Shown piece by piece: positions 16,786 to 25,397 of a stretch of DNA of 64,000 nucleotides. The position numbers and the translations under genes are program-made. The notes under the pieces were generated by a model that ran no database searches, was not told the origin of the DNA, and saw nothing but the letters and a program-made list of their open reading frames with translations. Every line of letters starts with the position of its first letter. Within the stretch, counting starts at the first letter, position 1. Source of the DNA: Palsa-360 sp963710315 (GTDB lineage: Bacteria > Acidobacteriota > Terriglobia > Acidiferrales > UBA7541); assembly GCA_963710315.1 (NCBI GenBank), contig CAVPZW010000005.1:658181-722180 (forward strand). The letters run 5' to 3'.

Positions 16786-18159
16786 ATGGCCGTCGATGCA
16801 TCGAAAAAGGAAGCAGCCACCCGCGGAATTCTCGATGTAGGCATCAACCAATCGCTGCCGCCCGCTCAACTGTTGGTCCTCGGCTTGCAAAATGTTTTCG
16901 GAATGACCGGAATGTTTGTGTTTCCCGGCCTGCTCGGCCGATCCTTTAATTTGCCGCCGGAAAAGATTGCCTATCTTTATGGCATGACGTTTGCCGTTTG
17001 CGGCGTCATCACCGTCCTGCAATCCGTATTTCTTCTGCGCCTTCCCATCGTCCAGGGCCCTTATGCCGGCAGCTTCGCCGCACTGGTCGCTGTCGGGCAT
17101 TTGCAGGGCGGCGGCCTGGGCGCTGCGTATGGATCGTTTTTCGTGGCGTCCCTGATCTGGTGCGCGCTCACAGTGCCCCTGCGTCGATTCAGTTTCATCG
17201 GCCTTTTCGCGCGCTTTCTTCGTGCACCAATCATTTCCGGCATGATGGTGATGCTGGTCATCCTGCAAATCTCGAATGTGGCATTGCCCAACTGGATTGG
17301 CCTTCCCTCCAGCCCTGGATTTCCGGTGGTGAATATCCTGTCGGGAGCTCTGGCCATTGCCGTCGTCATTGGCGTGATGTTGTGGGGCGGCGCGCGTCTT
17401 CGCCGAGCGGCGATCCTTGCGGGGCTTGCCGCAGGCACGGCTTGTTACGCGCTGTTCCGGCCAATTTCGTTTGCGGCGGTCGCCAGCGCGCCCTTACTGG
17501 TGACGCCGCATTGGTTCCCATTCGGATTCGCTGTGCACACCAGTCTTGTCATCGTTTTTCTGCTGGTGCTGATTCCGCCGGGCATGGGCTCCATGGCCAT
17601 GTACCAGATGGTTGCGGACTGGGGAGATGAACAGCTTCCAGCGGATCGCATGGCGCAAGGCGTTTTCGGAATTGCCATTGGATCCGTGCTGGCCGCAATC
17701 GTGGGCGGATTGAGCACTATAGCCTATCCAGACAATATCGGAATGATTCGCGCCACGCGCGTGGGTTCGCGCTATGCAACGCTGGCCGCGGGCGTTCTGC
17801 TGATTGCGCTGGGCGGATTCATCAAGTTTGATATGTTGTTGGTGGTGGTGCCGCAGCCGGTGATCTCAGCGGCTGCGACTCTGCTCTTTGGCATTGTTTT
17901 CATGCACGGCGTTCATATGCTGGCGAATGTGGAATGGGACGACCGCAAATTTGCCGTGGCGGGACTCGCTCTTCTGGTGGGACTCGGCGGGCTATTCGTC
18001 TCGCCTGAAGTCCTGCAAACCATGCCCCTCATGATAAGGCTGATCGTGCAGCAACCCGTAATTTCGGGCGGCCTCACCCTTGTGATCCTGCACTCGATCC
18101 TCTGTACGATTCCTGCGAGGCCCGAATCCCGGCAGGCCATCGGTCAATTCAGAAAGTAA
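16786..18159 (+). CDS. NCS2 family nucleobase:cation symporter (uracil/xanthine permease)
   Basis: 457 residues with about 12-14 membrane segments. The NCS2 pattern LGLQNVFGMTGMFVFPGLLG lies near residues 27-46. A characteristic carboxylate motif region around GLSTIAYPDNIGMIRATRVGSR corresponds to the conserved NxGxxxxT block. It imports purines or pyrimidines with protons. Its place after the deaminase, molybdenum hydroxylase and UbiD genes suggests that nucleobase-like compounds are the substrates of the whole region. AAAAAGG lies 7-8 bases before the ATG. Confidence 0.9.
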   Translation: MAVDASKKEAATRGILDVGINQSLPPAQLLVLGLQNVFGMTGMFVFPGLLGRSFNLPPEKIAYLYGMTFAVCGVITVLQSVFLLRLPIVQGPYAGSFAALVAVGHLQGGGLGAAYGSFFVASLIWCALTVPLRRFSFIGLFARFLRAPIISGMMVMLVILQISNVALPNWIGLPSSPGFPVVNILSGALAIAVVIGVMLWGGARLRRAAILAGLAAGTACYALFRPISFAAVASAPLLVTPHWFPFGFAVHTSLVIVFLLVLIPPGMGSMAMYQMVADWGDEQLPADRMAQGVFGIAIGSVLAAIVGGLSTIAYPDNIGMIRATRVGSRYATLAAGVLLIALGGFIKFDMLLVVVPQPVISAAATLLFGIVFMHGVHMLANVEWDDRKFAVAGLALLVGLGGLFVSPEVLQTMPLMIRLIVQQPVISGGLTLVILHSILCTIPARPESRQAIGQFRK

Positions 18160-18288
18160 GCCTCCGAAGTGGCCTGCGAATGCGGTCGCTCCTTTTACAC
18201 GCTGGTCCTCGTACGGGCCACCTGTCCTTGCATTGGTACCAAAATAAAGTTGGGTCGAAACCTCAGTTGAAGGCATAACGAAACATAG

Positions 18289-18362
<74 letters not shown>

Positions 18363-18415
18363 GCAATTCCTTTATACAAGATTCACTCAGTCTTTGCACG
18401 TGCCTCGGACCGCAA

Positions 18416-19006
18416 TCAGTTGTCATCAACGTCGTTGTTGCTTACACACTTCTTGACGTCCCCCATCGCACTACCTGCTGCCGCGCAAAATGATGTCCAA
18501 TGCGAAATCCCGAATATATCAACGTACGAGATTTTTCCAAAGAAAACGATGTAGGATTCACCGGTCGCAATTTCTTGCCGTAACTGAGGAGTTGGCACGA
18601 TAGTTTCTTCTGAATGCGGCCCATATCGAACGACAGGAATAGTGACGTTGAATGGACCGTTGGGGAAAATAACGCCAGTGCGAATCTTGTTATGAGGATG
18701 ACCAGTGCTAAAATCGAAAGACGGCTCCTCCCCTTTTTTCAATACGGTCGCAATTATGTCTCCTTCAACGTGTTTCGCCGGAGTCTTTCCTGTATTCGCT
18801 ATCTGAATTGACGCTGGTATGGCAGCGCCCTCCAAAGGAAAACTAGGCGGGCCGACAACGCTAACCCATGCGCGCTGGTCTACCTGCAAGGCGTGGCGCA
18901 TTTCATACCATTGCAAACCAGCAATGCCGGTTGAAAAAAGGAGGGCCAGAAATGTGCCTAGCGCGAGGCGTTTATTCGAGCGCGAGGTATGGTTGTCTTT
19001 GCCCAT
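18416..19006 (-). CDS. Hypothetical membrane-anchored protein next to tRNA-Arg
   Basis: About 196 residues from the ATG at 19006. It begins with a short basic cytoplasmic end, then one membrane segment (LALGTFLALLFSTGIAGL, about residues 14-31), then an extracytoplasmic domain. That domain starts with the pattern VDQRAWVSVVGPPSF and contains IANTGKTPAKHV. Similar anchored proteins with a QRAWV motif are widespread and uncharacterised. No clear ribosome site is seen. Base composition is lower in GC than its neighbours, and it lies only 54 bases from tRNA-Arg, which could indicate acquisition. No function can be assigned. Confidence 0.65.
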   Translation of the reverse strand: MGKDNHTSRSNKRLALGTFLALLFSTGIAGLQWYEMRHALQVDQRAWVSVVGPPSFPLEGAAIPASIQIANTGKTPAKHVEGDIIATVLKKGEEPSFDFSTGHPHNKIRTGVIFPNGPFNVTIPVVRYGPHSEETIVPTPQLRQEIATGESYIVFFGKISYVDIFGISHWTSFCAAAGSAMGDVKKCVSNNDVDDN

Positions 19007-19255
19007 GCGATGCTGTTGCCCGCGCGACAGATTACCACAGCCCTGCCTTGTGCCCAACCTGCCTCCAAGCAGCTAAACCTCGACGCACGCGCCGTTGTAT
19101 CCATGCGAAATCACAAATTTTCGCTGAATTTCCATCTTAAATTCCCGGCCAATCGCCCTAACCTTTACACAGGCGGCCACCCGGCACAGGATGATTCCAA
19201 GGACATTGGATTGTGATATGCTTCTTGGCACTTCGATGGTCAGGAGGCATTTACC

Positions 19256-19843
19256 ATGAAAAAATCGCTTTTGGGTCTCGCTCTTTGCTTGCTCGTTAGC
19301 ATTCCGGTTTTGGCCGCACTTAAAGTTGGCGATATGGCGCCCGATTTTTCGGCTCGCGGTTCGCTGGCTGGAAAAGAATTTGATTTTTCCCTGCAAGCTG
19401 CTCTGAAGAAGGGGCCTGTAGTGGTGTATTTCTTCCCATCCGCCTATACCAAGGGCTGTGATCTGGAAGCGCACACTTTTTCCCAGGAGAAGGAAAAATT
19501 CGATGCCGCCGGGGCCACCATCATTGGTGTTTCCGCTGATAGCATCGCGCGCCTCAATAAATTCTCGGCGGACCCTGAATTTTGCGCTGGAAAGTTTCCT
19601 GTAGCCTCCGACGCGGATAAGAAGATCGCCGCCTCCTACAATCTGGCGACTACCGCCGTAAAGCCCGGCCAGGCGGATGTCCGTGGTGAAATGATCGACC
19701 ATGACTTTATCGAGCGCCAAACATTCGTCATAGGCAAAGATCACAAGATCATTGCGGCGTTTTCATCAAAGGATGACGGCATTTCCCCTGACCAACATGT
19801 CGCCAAGTCTTTGGCGATCGTGCAGCAACTCGCTTCCAAGTAA
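19256..19843 (+). CDS. Exported peroxiredoxin (AhpC/TSA, Bcp-like)
   Basis: 195 residues: a Sec signal peptide (residues 1-20, ending VLAAL), then a thioredoxin-fold peroxiredoxin domain. The peroxidatic cysteine is probably Cys68 in SAYTKGCDLE. A second Cys in DPEFCAGKFPVA could be the resolving residue. It would reduce hydrogen or organic peroxides in the periplasm. AGGAGG lies 8 bases before the ATG, so expression is probably strong. It stands alone and is followed by a clear terminator. The thiol donor is not identifiable here. Confidence 0.9.
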   Translation: MKKSLLGLALCLLVSIPVLAALKVGDMAPDFSARGSLAGKEFDFSLQAALKKGPVVVYFFPSAYTKGCDLEAHTFSQEKEKFDAAGATIIGVSADSIARLNKFSADPEFCAGKFPVASDADKKIAASYNLATTAVKPGQADVRGEMIDHDFIERQTFVIGKDHKIIAAFSSKDDGISPDQHVAKSLAIVQQLASK

Positions 19844-19896
19844 CCGCGAGTTGGCGTTATAATTCGTGCGTCCAGCATGCCTGGGAAAATCACCTT

Positions 19897-19935
19897 GCCC
19901 ACCGAGGAAGCTCCCTCGGTGGGCTTGATTTTTTA
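19897..19935 (+). terminator. Rho-independent terminator after the peroxiredoxin gene
   Basis: Perfect 11-bp arms GCCCACCGAGG (19897-19907) and CCTCGGTGGGC (19914-19924) with a 6-base loop are followed by TTGATTTTTTAT. This is the best intrinsic terminator in the window and serves the peroxiredoxin gene. Confidence 0.85.
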
Positions 19936-20166
19936 TGAGCGCAGTTGGGCGCCTCGCGGCATGCGTTCCAGCCGATTCCCGTCTCTTTGTTGCCTCCTTT
20001 CACGCTGAAGATCGTGCTCTCTCTCTCTGCTCTTGAATCCTTCGGCGGGCAAATACCTGTGAAACGTGGTAAAACATAAGGGAAATGTTCCGATATAACG
20101 AATTGGCGTGGCTGCTCCGCAAGCCATCCCGGATTCATACTTTCTTATAATGGGGCGTACCAGATC

Positions 20167-21531
20167 ATGGCCATAGCAACGATTAATCCCGCAACAGGAC
20201 AAACAATCAAGACGTTCGAGGCGCTCACGGACGCGCAGGTGGATCAGAAGATTCAGCGCGCCACCGAGGCATTTCCAAAATTTCGCAAATTGACGTTCGC
20301 CGATCGCGCCAAAATGATGATGCGCGCCGCGGAGCTTCTAGAAAGCGAGAAAGACTCGCTTGCCCACCTCATGACATTGGAAATGGGCAAAACCCTTCGC
20401 TCCGCCGTGGACGAAGCCGTCAAGTGCGCCTGGGTTTGCCGCTACTATGCCGAGAATGCCGAGCACTTCCTGGCCGATGAAGTCGTGGAGACACCGGCAA
20501 GCCGAAGTTTCATTCGCTACCAGCCAATGGGTGTAGTCCTCGTGATCATGCCGTGGAATTATCCGTTCTGGCAGGCGTTTCGCTTTATCGCTCCGGGATT
20601 GATGGCCGGCAATGTGGGCCTCTTGAAGCACGCTTCCAACGTCCCCCAATGTGCCATAAAAATCGAAGAGCTTTTGCTGAAGGCGGGAGTCCCAGAGGGC
20701 GTGTTCCAAACCTTGCTGATCGGCTCTGGCGCCGTGGATCGAATCCTGGCCGACCCGCGCATCGCCGCCGCTACGCTGACGGGGAGCGAAGGGGCGGGAG
20801 TAAAAGTCGGGACCGGGGCCGCGCAGAGAATCAAGAAAGTTGTGCTTGAACTGGGTGGCAGCGATCCTTTTATCGTCATGCCCAGCGCAAATCTGGAAGA
20901 GGCCGTGGCCACCGGCGTCAAGGCTCGCGTGGCAAATAACGGGCAATCCTGCATCGCGGCCAAGCGCTTCATCGTTCACGAGCAGATCGCCGACAAATTT
21001 CAAAACGCGTTCGTCGCTCAGATGGAAGCCCTCAAGGTGGGAGATCCATTCGACGCGAAAACGGACGTCGGTCCACTGGCCAATGCGGAGGCGGTAACTT
21101 CGCTCGATGCCGACGTGCAAAGCACCATTAAGGCCGGAGCAAAACTTTTGACCGGAGGCAAGCCGATCGCAGGCCCCGGGAGTTTCTATATGCCCACGGT
21201 CCTGACCGATATTCCCAAAAATTCTCCCGCTTACGGCGAGGAACTGTTCGGCCCGGTGGCCTCTATTTTTCGTGTGAAGAATATTGACGAAGCCATTCGC
21301 ATCGCCAACGACAGCCGCTTCGGCCTGGGAGCCAGCGCCTGGACCAATGACAAAGCCGAGCAGGAAAAGTTCATGAATGAGCTTGAGGCGGGCATGGTCT
21401 TCATCAATCAAATGGTGTTCTCCGATCCCAGGGTGCCGTTTGGCGGGGTGAAGCGTTCAGGTGTAGGCCGCGAACTGAGCACCTATGGGATCCGCGAATT
21501 TACAAACGTAAAGACAATTTGGGTGAAATAA
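20167..21531 (+). CDS. NAD(P)-dependent aldehyde dehydrogenase, succinate-semialdehyde type
   Basis: 454 residues of the aldehyde dehydrogenase superfamily, closest to Sad/GabD-type succinate-semialdehyde dehydrogenases (starts ATINPATGQTIKTFEAL). Signatures are MPWNYPFWQAFRF (cofactor site), LELGGSDPF (general-base Glu) and NGQSCIAAKRF with catalytic Cys262. The C-terminus FGGVKRSGVGRELSTYG is typical. It stands upstream of the FadR-type regulator and the beta-hydroxyacid dehydrogenase, so it may oxidise the semialdehyde that the latter makes. About 320 bases upstream hold the preceding terminator and presumably its promoter. Confidence 0.88.
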   Translation: MAIATINPATGQTIKTFEALTDAQVDQKIQRATEAFPKFRKLTFADRAKMMMRAAELLESEKDSLAHLMTLEMGKTLRSAVDEAVKCAWVCRYYAENAEHFLADEVVETPASRSFIRYQPMGVVLVIMPWNYPFWQAFRFIAPGLMAGNVGLLKHASNVPQCAIKIEELLLKAGVPEGVFQTLLIGSGAVDRILADPRIAAATLTGSEGAGVKVGTGAAQRIKKVVLELGGSDPFIVMPSANLEEAVATGVKARVANNGQSCIAAKRFIVHEQIADKFQNAFVAQMEALKVGDPFDAKTDVGPLANAEAVTSLDADVQSTIKAGAKLLTGGKPIAGPGSFYMPTVLTDIPKNSPAYGEELFGPVASIFRVKNIDEAIRIANDSRFGLGASAWTNDKAEQEKFMNELEAGMVFINQMVFSDPRVPFGGVKRSGVGRELSTYGIREFTNVKTIWVK

Positions 21532-21559
21532 GGCATCAAAATTAATTTTAAAAATTTAC

Positions 21560-21598
21560 TTGCCAAAAAAAGAACCAATGGTATGATGGTCATACCAT
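21560..21598 (+). promoter_or_regulatory. Sigma-70-like promoter overlapping a FadR-type operator palindrome
   Basis: TTGCCA (21560-21565) and TATGAT (21582-21587) are spaced by 16 bases. The -10 hexamer lies inside a perfect inverted repeat: ATGGTATGA (21578-21586), spacer TGG, TCATACCAT (21590-21598). The repeat contains the TGGT...ACCA half-sites typical of FadR-subfamily GntR operators. It lies about 80 bases upstream of the regulator gene at 21680. Repressor binding would block RNA polymerase directly, which suggests autoregulation of the regulator and the 2-oxoacid dehydrogenase operon. Confidence 0.7.
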
Positions 21599-21679
21599 GC
21601 GACCTGTTTTACATGGTTCATTATTTCACATGAGATGTAGGCAGCTTCATCTTTCAGATTTGCCGGGTGAGGATTAATT

Positions 21680-22393
21680 TTGTACAAGATTATCCAAACT
21701 TCGCGCTTGTACGAACAAATCGTCCAACAAATTGAGGAATCGATTCTTAAGGGAGAGTTGACCCCTGGCAGTCAGCTTCCCGCCGAGCGAGAGCTGGCCG
21801 AGCAATTTGGCGTGAGCAGAACCGCGGTTCGCGAGGCCATCAAGGCGCTCCAGGAAAAAGGCTTCGTAGACGCGTTTCCCGGCCGTGGAACGTTTGTCAC
21901 CAATGGAACTTCAAGTTCCATGCGCCGCTCCCTGGACCGAATTATCAAAAGCGGGGAATCGGACGGCCTTGCCTATCTCGTCGAAGTTCGGGAAATTCTG
22001 GAGCCGGAAATCGCCGCACTGGCCGCGACTCGCGCCGACTATGAGGACCTCGCCGCCATGCGCGAGGCCATTGATGTAATGGATAACGCGGAATGGAGTT
22101 CCGAGGCGTTTATCGAAGCGGATCTCGATTTTCATCTGGCGCTTGCCGAGGCAGCGGCCAATCCGATCGTTCTATCTTTGATCGACTCCATCGTTGGCTT
22201 GCTGCGTGAGCAGCGCCTGCGGATTTCCCGTGTGCAGGGCGGCCCGGAGCGCGGGCAGCAATACCACAGAAGCATTCTGGAAGCGATCGAGCGCCACGAT
22301 GCGCAGGGCGCGCGCGCGGCAATGCAGGCTCATCTTTGGCAAGTGCGAGAGGATTCACGCAACTCCCCGGGTGATCAAACAGCGAGCGCCTAA
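21680..22393 (+). CDS. GntR-family transcriptional regulator, FadR subfamily
   Basis: 237 residues. An N-terminal winged helix-turn-helix (about residues 9-75; recognition part GVSRTAVREAIKALQEKGFV) is followed by an all-helical FCD ligand-binding domain (about 95-225). FCD domains bind carboxylates through a metal site. The start is TTG at 21680 with GTGAGGA upstream. The operator at 21578 suggests that it controls its own promoter and the genes that follow (22424 onward). The effector is unknown, but a carboxylate used by the downstream 2-oxoacid dehydrogenase is likely. Confidence 0.88.
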   Translation: MYKIIQTSRLYEQIVQQIEESILKGELTPGSQLPAERELAEQFGVSRTAVREAIKALQEKGFVDAFPGRGTFVTNGTSSSMRRSLDRIIKSGESDGLAYLVEVREILEPEIAALAATRADYEDLAAMREAIDVMDNAEWSSEAFIEADLDFHLALAEAAANPIVLSLIDSIVGLLREQRLRISRVQGGPERGQQYHRSILEAIERHDAQGARAAMQAHLWQVREDSRNSPGDQTASA

Positions 22394-22423
22394 GGGCAAA
22401 TCTGAATCAGGAGAATTCTGGGA

Positions 22424-23305
22424 ATGGCAAACCTTGGTTTCGTAGGACTTGGAGTAATGGGCGGAAATATGGTGGCGCGGCTGCTCGATAAGGGGCATAC
22501 GGTTACCGGTTATAACCGGACGCGATCGAAGGCGGAGTGGCTGATCGACCGAGGCATGAAGTTTGCCGATTCTCCGCGCGCCGTGGCCGCCGCGGCGGAC
22601 TTTACGTTTTCGATGGTCACCAATGCCGCCGCGATCAATTCGATCACGGAAGGGCCGGACGGAATTCTTGCGGGTCTCGCCGCAGGCAAACTGCTGATTG
22701 ACATGAGCACGGTAAGTCCCGCCGTAAGCCGCGCGCTTGCCGCAAAGGTTCGGGAGAAGGGTGCCGACATGATCGACTCGCCCGTCTCCGGCAGCGTGAT
22801 TACGCTGCAAGAGGGCAAGTTGTCCGTGATGGTTGGCGGCCGCCGCGAAACCTTTGAACGCGCAAAGCCCGTACTGCTGGACGTCGGCCCCAAAGTGACT
22901 TACGTCGGCGACAACGGACTTGCCCTGGCCATGAAGATTGCCACAAACTTGAGCCTTGCCGTGCAGATGCTGGCCTTTTGCGAAGGCGTGTTGCTGGCCG
23001 AAAAAAGCGGCATTGCCCGCGAGACCGCCGTGGATGTGCTGATTCACAGCGCCATCGCGTCGCCCATGGTCCAATACAGAGGGCCTTTTGTGTTGAAGAT
23101 GCCGGATGAAGCGTGGTTCGACGTAAATATGATGCAGAAGGATATGCTGCTGGCGATGGAAATGGGGCGGAGCCTGGACGTTCCCCTGCCAACGACGGCG
23201 GTGACCAATGAATTTTTGACTGCGGCGCGAGGCATGGGCCTGGTGAAGCAGGATTTCGCGGTGATGTTCGAGGTGTTAGCTCGAATGTCGGGGATAGGCA
23301 AATGA
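22424..23305 (+). CDS. 3-hydroxyisobutyrate / tartronate-semialdehyde-type beta-hydroxyacid dehydrogenase
   Basis: 293 residues of the 6-phosphogluconate-dehydrogenase-like beta-hydroxyacid dehydrogenase family. The Rossmann motif GFVGLGVMGGNMVARLL is at the N-terminus, and the substrate motif DSPVSGSV lies near 120. The catalytic lysine is Lys171 in LALAMKIATN. It interconverts a beta-hydroxyacid and its semialdehyde with NAD(P). GGAG lies before the ATG and the stop overlaps E1 alpha by 4 bases. The exact member (MmsB, GarR or other) cannot be decided from motifs. Together with the aldehyde dehydrogenase at 20167 it suggests a semialdehyde route. Confidence 0.88.
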   Translation: MANLGFVGLGVMGGNMVARLLDKGHTVTGYNRTRSKAEWLIDRGMKFADSPRAVAAAADFTFSMVTNAAAINSITEGPDGILAGLAAGKLLIDMSTVSPAVSRALAAKVREKGADMIDSPVSGSVITLQEGKLSVMVGGRRETFERAKPVLLDVGPKVTYVGDNGLALAMKIATNLSLAVQMLAFCEGVLLAEKSGIARETAVDVLIHSAIASPMVQYRGPFVLKMPDEAWFDVNMMQKDMLLAMEMGRSLDVPLPTTAVTNEFLTAARGMGLVKQDFAVMFEVLARMSGIGK

Positions 23306-24165
23306 AAACGGAAAGCAAACAAGCTGTGGCCGGCGCCGGAGCAGGCAGCGAAAAGTGGCTGCGCATGTATCGCGGCATGCAAATGATCCGTCTGTTTGAG
23401 GAGCAAGTAAACCAGTTGTACACGCGCGCGGTGATGCCCGGCCTCGCCCACTTGTACAACGGCGAGGAAGCTGTAGCCGTGGGAATTTGCGAGGCGCTGC
23501 ATCGCGACGACTACATCACCAGCACGCATCGCGGCCACGGGCATTGCCTGGCCAAGGGCGCGTCGCCGGACCGCATGTTCGCCGAACTGCTCGGAAAAGA
23601 AGCGGGATACTGCAAGGGCAAGGGCGGATCGATGCACATTGCCGATCCCTCCAGCGGAAATTTGGGCGCCAACGCCATCGTCGGCGGAAGCGCGGGGATC
23701 GCGACGGGGGCGGCGTTTTCCGCCAAATATCGGGGAACCAAGCAAGTGGCTGTTTGCTTTTTCGGAGAAGGGGCGCTTGGCCAGGGACTGCTTTACGAGG
23801 TGATGAACCTCGCGCGTCTTTGGGACCTGCCCGTGATTTACGTCTGCGAAAATAATATGTACAACGAATACACGCATTTTTCCGAAACGACGGCGGGCGA
23901 GATTCTGGGGCGGCCGGCGGCTTTTGGAATTCCAGCGGAAATCGTGGACGGACAGGATGTCCGCGCGGTGCACGAGGTGGCCAGCCGCATGGTCGAGCAG
24001 GCTCGCGCTGGAAAAGGTCCCTCATTTCTCTTGTGCAACACCTACCGGTATCACGGACATCATGTCGGTGACGTGAGCCGCGAATACTACCGGGCCAAGC
24101 AGGAAGAAGTGGAATGGAGAGCCCAGCGCGATCCGATTCCAGATGCTGAGCAACTGGATGATTGA
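23302..24165 (+). CDS. 2-oxoacid (pyruvate/acetoin-type) dehydrogenase E1 alpha, C-terminus displaced by frameshifts
   Basis: Thiamine-diphosphate-binding subunit that decarboxylates a 2-oxoacid and passes the acyl group to E2. The 287-residue frame contains the ThDP motif GEGALGQG...CENN and the family segments YKGKGGSMH-like (CKGKGGSMHIAD) and YRYHGHHVGD. The family is normally about 325 residues. Here the frame diverges after RDPIP (near 24140), and the missing C-terminus is readable in two other frames up to 24305. Two single-base insertions explain this. As it stands the protein lacks its last helical region and ends in an unrelated tail. It overlaps the upstream stop by 4 bases. Confidence 0.85.
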   Translation: MKTESKQAVAGAGAGSEKWLRMYRGMQMIRLFEEQVNQLYTRAVMPGLAHLYNGEEAVAVGICEALHRDDYITSTHRGHGHCLAKGASPDRMFAELLGKEAGYCKGKGGSMHIADPSSGNLGANAIVGGSAGIATGAAFSAKYRGTKQVAVCFFGEGALGQGLLYEVMNLARLWDLPVIYVCENNMYNEYTHFSETTAGEILGRPAAFGIPAEIVDGQDVRAVHEVASRMVEQARAGKGPSFLLCNTYRYHGHHVGDVSREYYRAKQEEVEWRAQRDPIPDAEQLDD

Positions 24166-24305
24166 ACAGAGAATGTGGCCGACGCAGGCGCAGCTCGACG
24201 AAATCGACGCGCAGTGCGAAAGTGGAAATCGACGCCGCCGTTGCATTCGCGTTGAACGCCCCGTATCCCGGAATCGATAAGGTTGGGGAGGACGTTTATG
24301 CCTGA
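24143..24305 (+). pseudogene. Out-of-frame C-terminus of E1 alpha
   Basis: From 24143 one frame reads MLSNWMIEQRMW then TQAQLDEIDAQ. From about 24215 the third frame reads KVEIDAAVAFALNAPYP and ends GEDVYA with TGA at 24303-24305. These are exactly the expected C-terminal motifs of E1 alpha, including a terminal overlap of 8 bases with the E1 beta start. Removing one base near 24139-24142 and one near 24209-24214 would restore a gene of 23302-24305. Sequencing error is more likely than decay because the neighbours are intact. Confidence 0.8.
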
Positions 24306-25290
24306 AGTAGCCGTACGCGAATTGACCATGGCCGAAGCGGTGCGCGAAGCATTGTCCGAGGAAATGCGCCGCGACCCCAGCGTATTCATCATGGGCGAGG
24401 ACGTTGCCGAAGCGGGCACGCCGTTCAAGGTTCTTTCCGGCATGGTGGAAGAGTTTGGCAAGAAGCGCGTGATCGACACGCCGATTTCGGAGCCGGGTTT
24501 CACCGGCATTGGCGTGGGCGCGGCGATGACCGGGCTGCGTCCCGTCGTGGACATCATGTTCGGCGATTTCCTGACGCTGGTGATGGACCAACTGGTGAAC
24601 CAGGCCGCCAAAGTGCACTATATGTCGGGAGGCGCGTGGAAAGTGCCGATGGTGGTGCGGACCACGCTGGGAGCGTCGCGCCGCTCGGCCGCGCAGCACT
24701 CGCAGTCTCTGCAAGCTTGGGTCAGCCACGTTCCCGGCCTCAAAGTGGTAATGCCCTCGACACCGTACGACGCCAAGGGCTTGCTGAAGACGGCCATTCG
24801 CGACGATAATCCGGTGATCTTTTTTGAAGATAAGATGATGTTCAGGTTGAAGGGCCCCGTGCCGGTCGAAGAGTACACGATTCCGTTTGGTGTGGCGGAC
24901 GTCAAGCGCGAGGGAGATGACATTACTCTGGTGGCCACCAGCAGCATGGTGCAAGTGGCATTGGGCGCGGCCAAGTTGCTCGAGGAAATCGGGATAAGCG
25001 CGGAGGTTGTGGATCCGCGAACCACCTGGCCACTGGATGAAAAAACCTTGATCGAATCGGCCAAGAAAACTTCGCGGGCCATTGTACTCGACGAAGGCTA
25101 CGAGAAATATGGGGTGACGGCGGAAATTGCATCCGTGATTGCAACGGGCGCGTTCTACGATCTGGACGCACCGGTGAAACGCATTGGCGCCATGCACGTC
25201 CCGATTCCATTTTCTCCGCCGCTTGAGGATGCCACGATTCCGACTGAGAAGGGTGTCTTCGAAGCGGCGCGGGCCATGTGCAAGCGCTAG
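24298..25290 (+). CDS. 2-oxoacid dehydrogenase E1 beta (transketolase-like subunit)
   Basis: 330 residues, normal for AcoB/PdhB/BkdA2-type beta subunits. Motifs: MAEAVREALSEEMRRDPSVFIMGEDV at the N-terminus (written here as the usual pyrimidine-domain start), the helix PVVDIMFGDFL, and the C-terminal swivel domain with VVDPRTTWPLDE. It pairs with E1 alpha in a heterotetramer. I chose the ATG at 24298, where GGGGAGGA lies just upstream; a frame open to 24283 is not needed. The E1 type (pyruvate, acetoin or branched chain) is not decided by sequence alone. Confidence 0.92.
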   Translation: MPEVAVRELTMAEAVREALSEEMRRDPSVFIMGEDVAEAGTPFKVLSGMVEEFGKKRVIDTPISEPGFTGIGVGAAMTGLRPVVDIMFGDFLTLVMDQLVNQAAKVHYMSGGAWKVPMVVRTTLGASRRSAAQHSQSLQAWVSHVPGLKVVMPSTPYDAKGLLKTAIRDDNPVIFFEDKMMFRLKGPVPVEEYTIPFGVADVKREGDDITLVATSSMVQVALGAAKLLEEIGISAEVVDPRTTWPLDEKTLIESAKKTSRAIVLDEGYEKYGVTAEIASVIATGAFYDLDAPVKRIGAMHVPIPFSPPLEDATIPTEKGVFEAARAMCKR

Positions 25291-25356
25291 TAAATTAATT
25301 GGTTGTCGCGCAGTCTTTCATCTGCGTATATTTTCCGTAACAAGAAATGCAAAATC

Positions 25357-25374
25357 CACAGGCGGAAGCCTGTG
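25357..25374. repeat. Short palindrome of the CTAC-flanked family
   Basis: CACAGGC and GCCTGTG form 7-bp arms around GGAA, followed by CTACC. It lies between E1 beta and the M24 gene and resembles the AGGCTGAAGCCT-type palindromes at 31883 and 47336. It is probably a degenerate copy of the same intergenic repeat family. Confidence 0.6.
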
Positions 25375-25397
25375 CTACCTGAAGCGGGGGGTGCATC

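Noticed and set aside
24130..24225. Programmed ribosomal frameshifting in E1 alpha
   Set aside because: Two separate shifts within about 75 bases and no slippery heptamer or downstream structure; similar +1 errors in unrelated genes make sequencing error more likely.
24022..25197. 391-codon minus-strand frame opposite E1 beta
   Set aside because: No homology, His-rich shadow; E1 beta on the plus strand explains the sequence.
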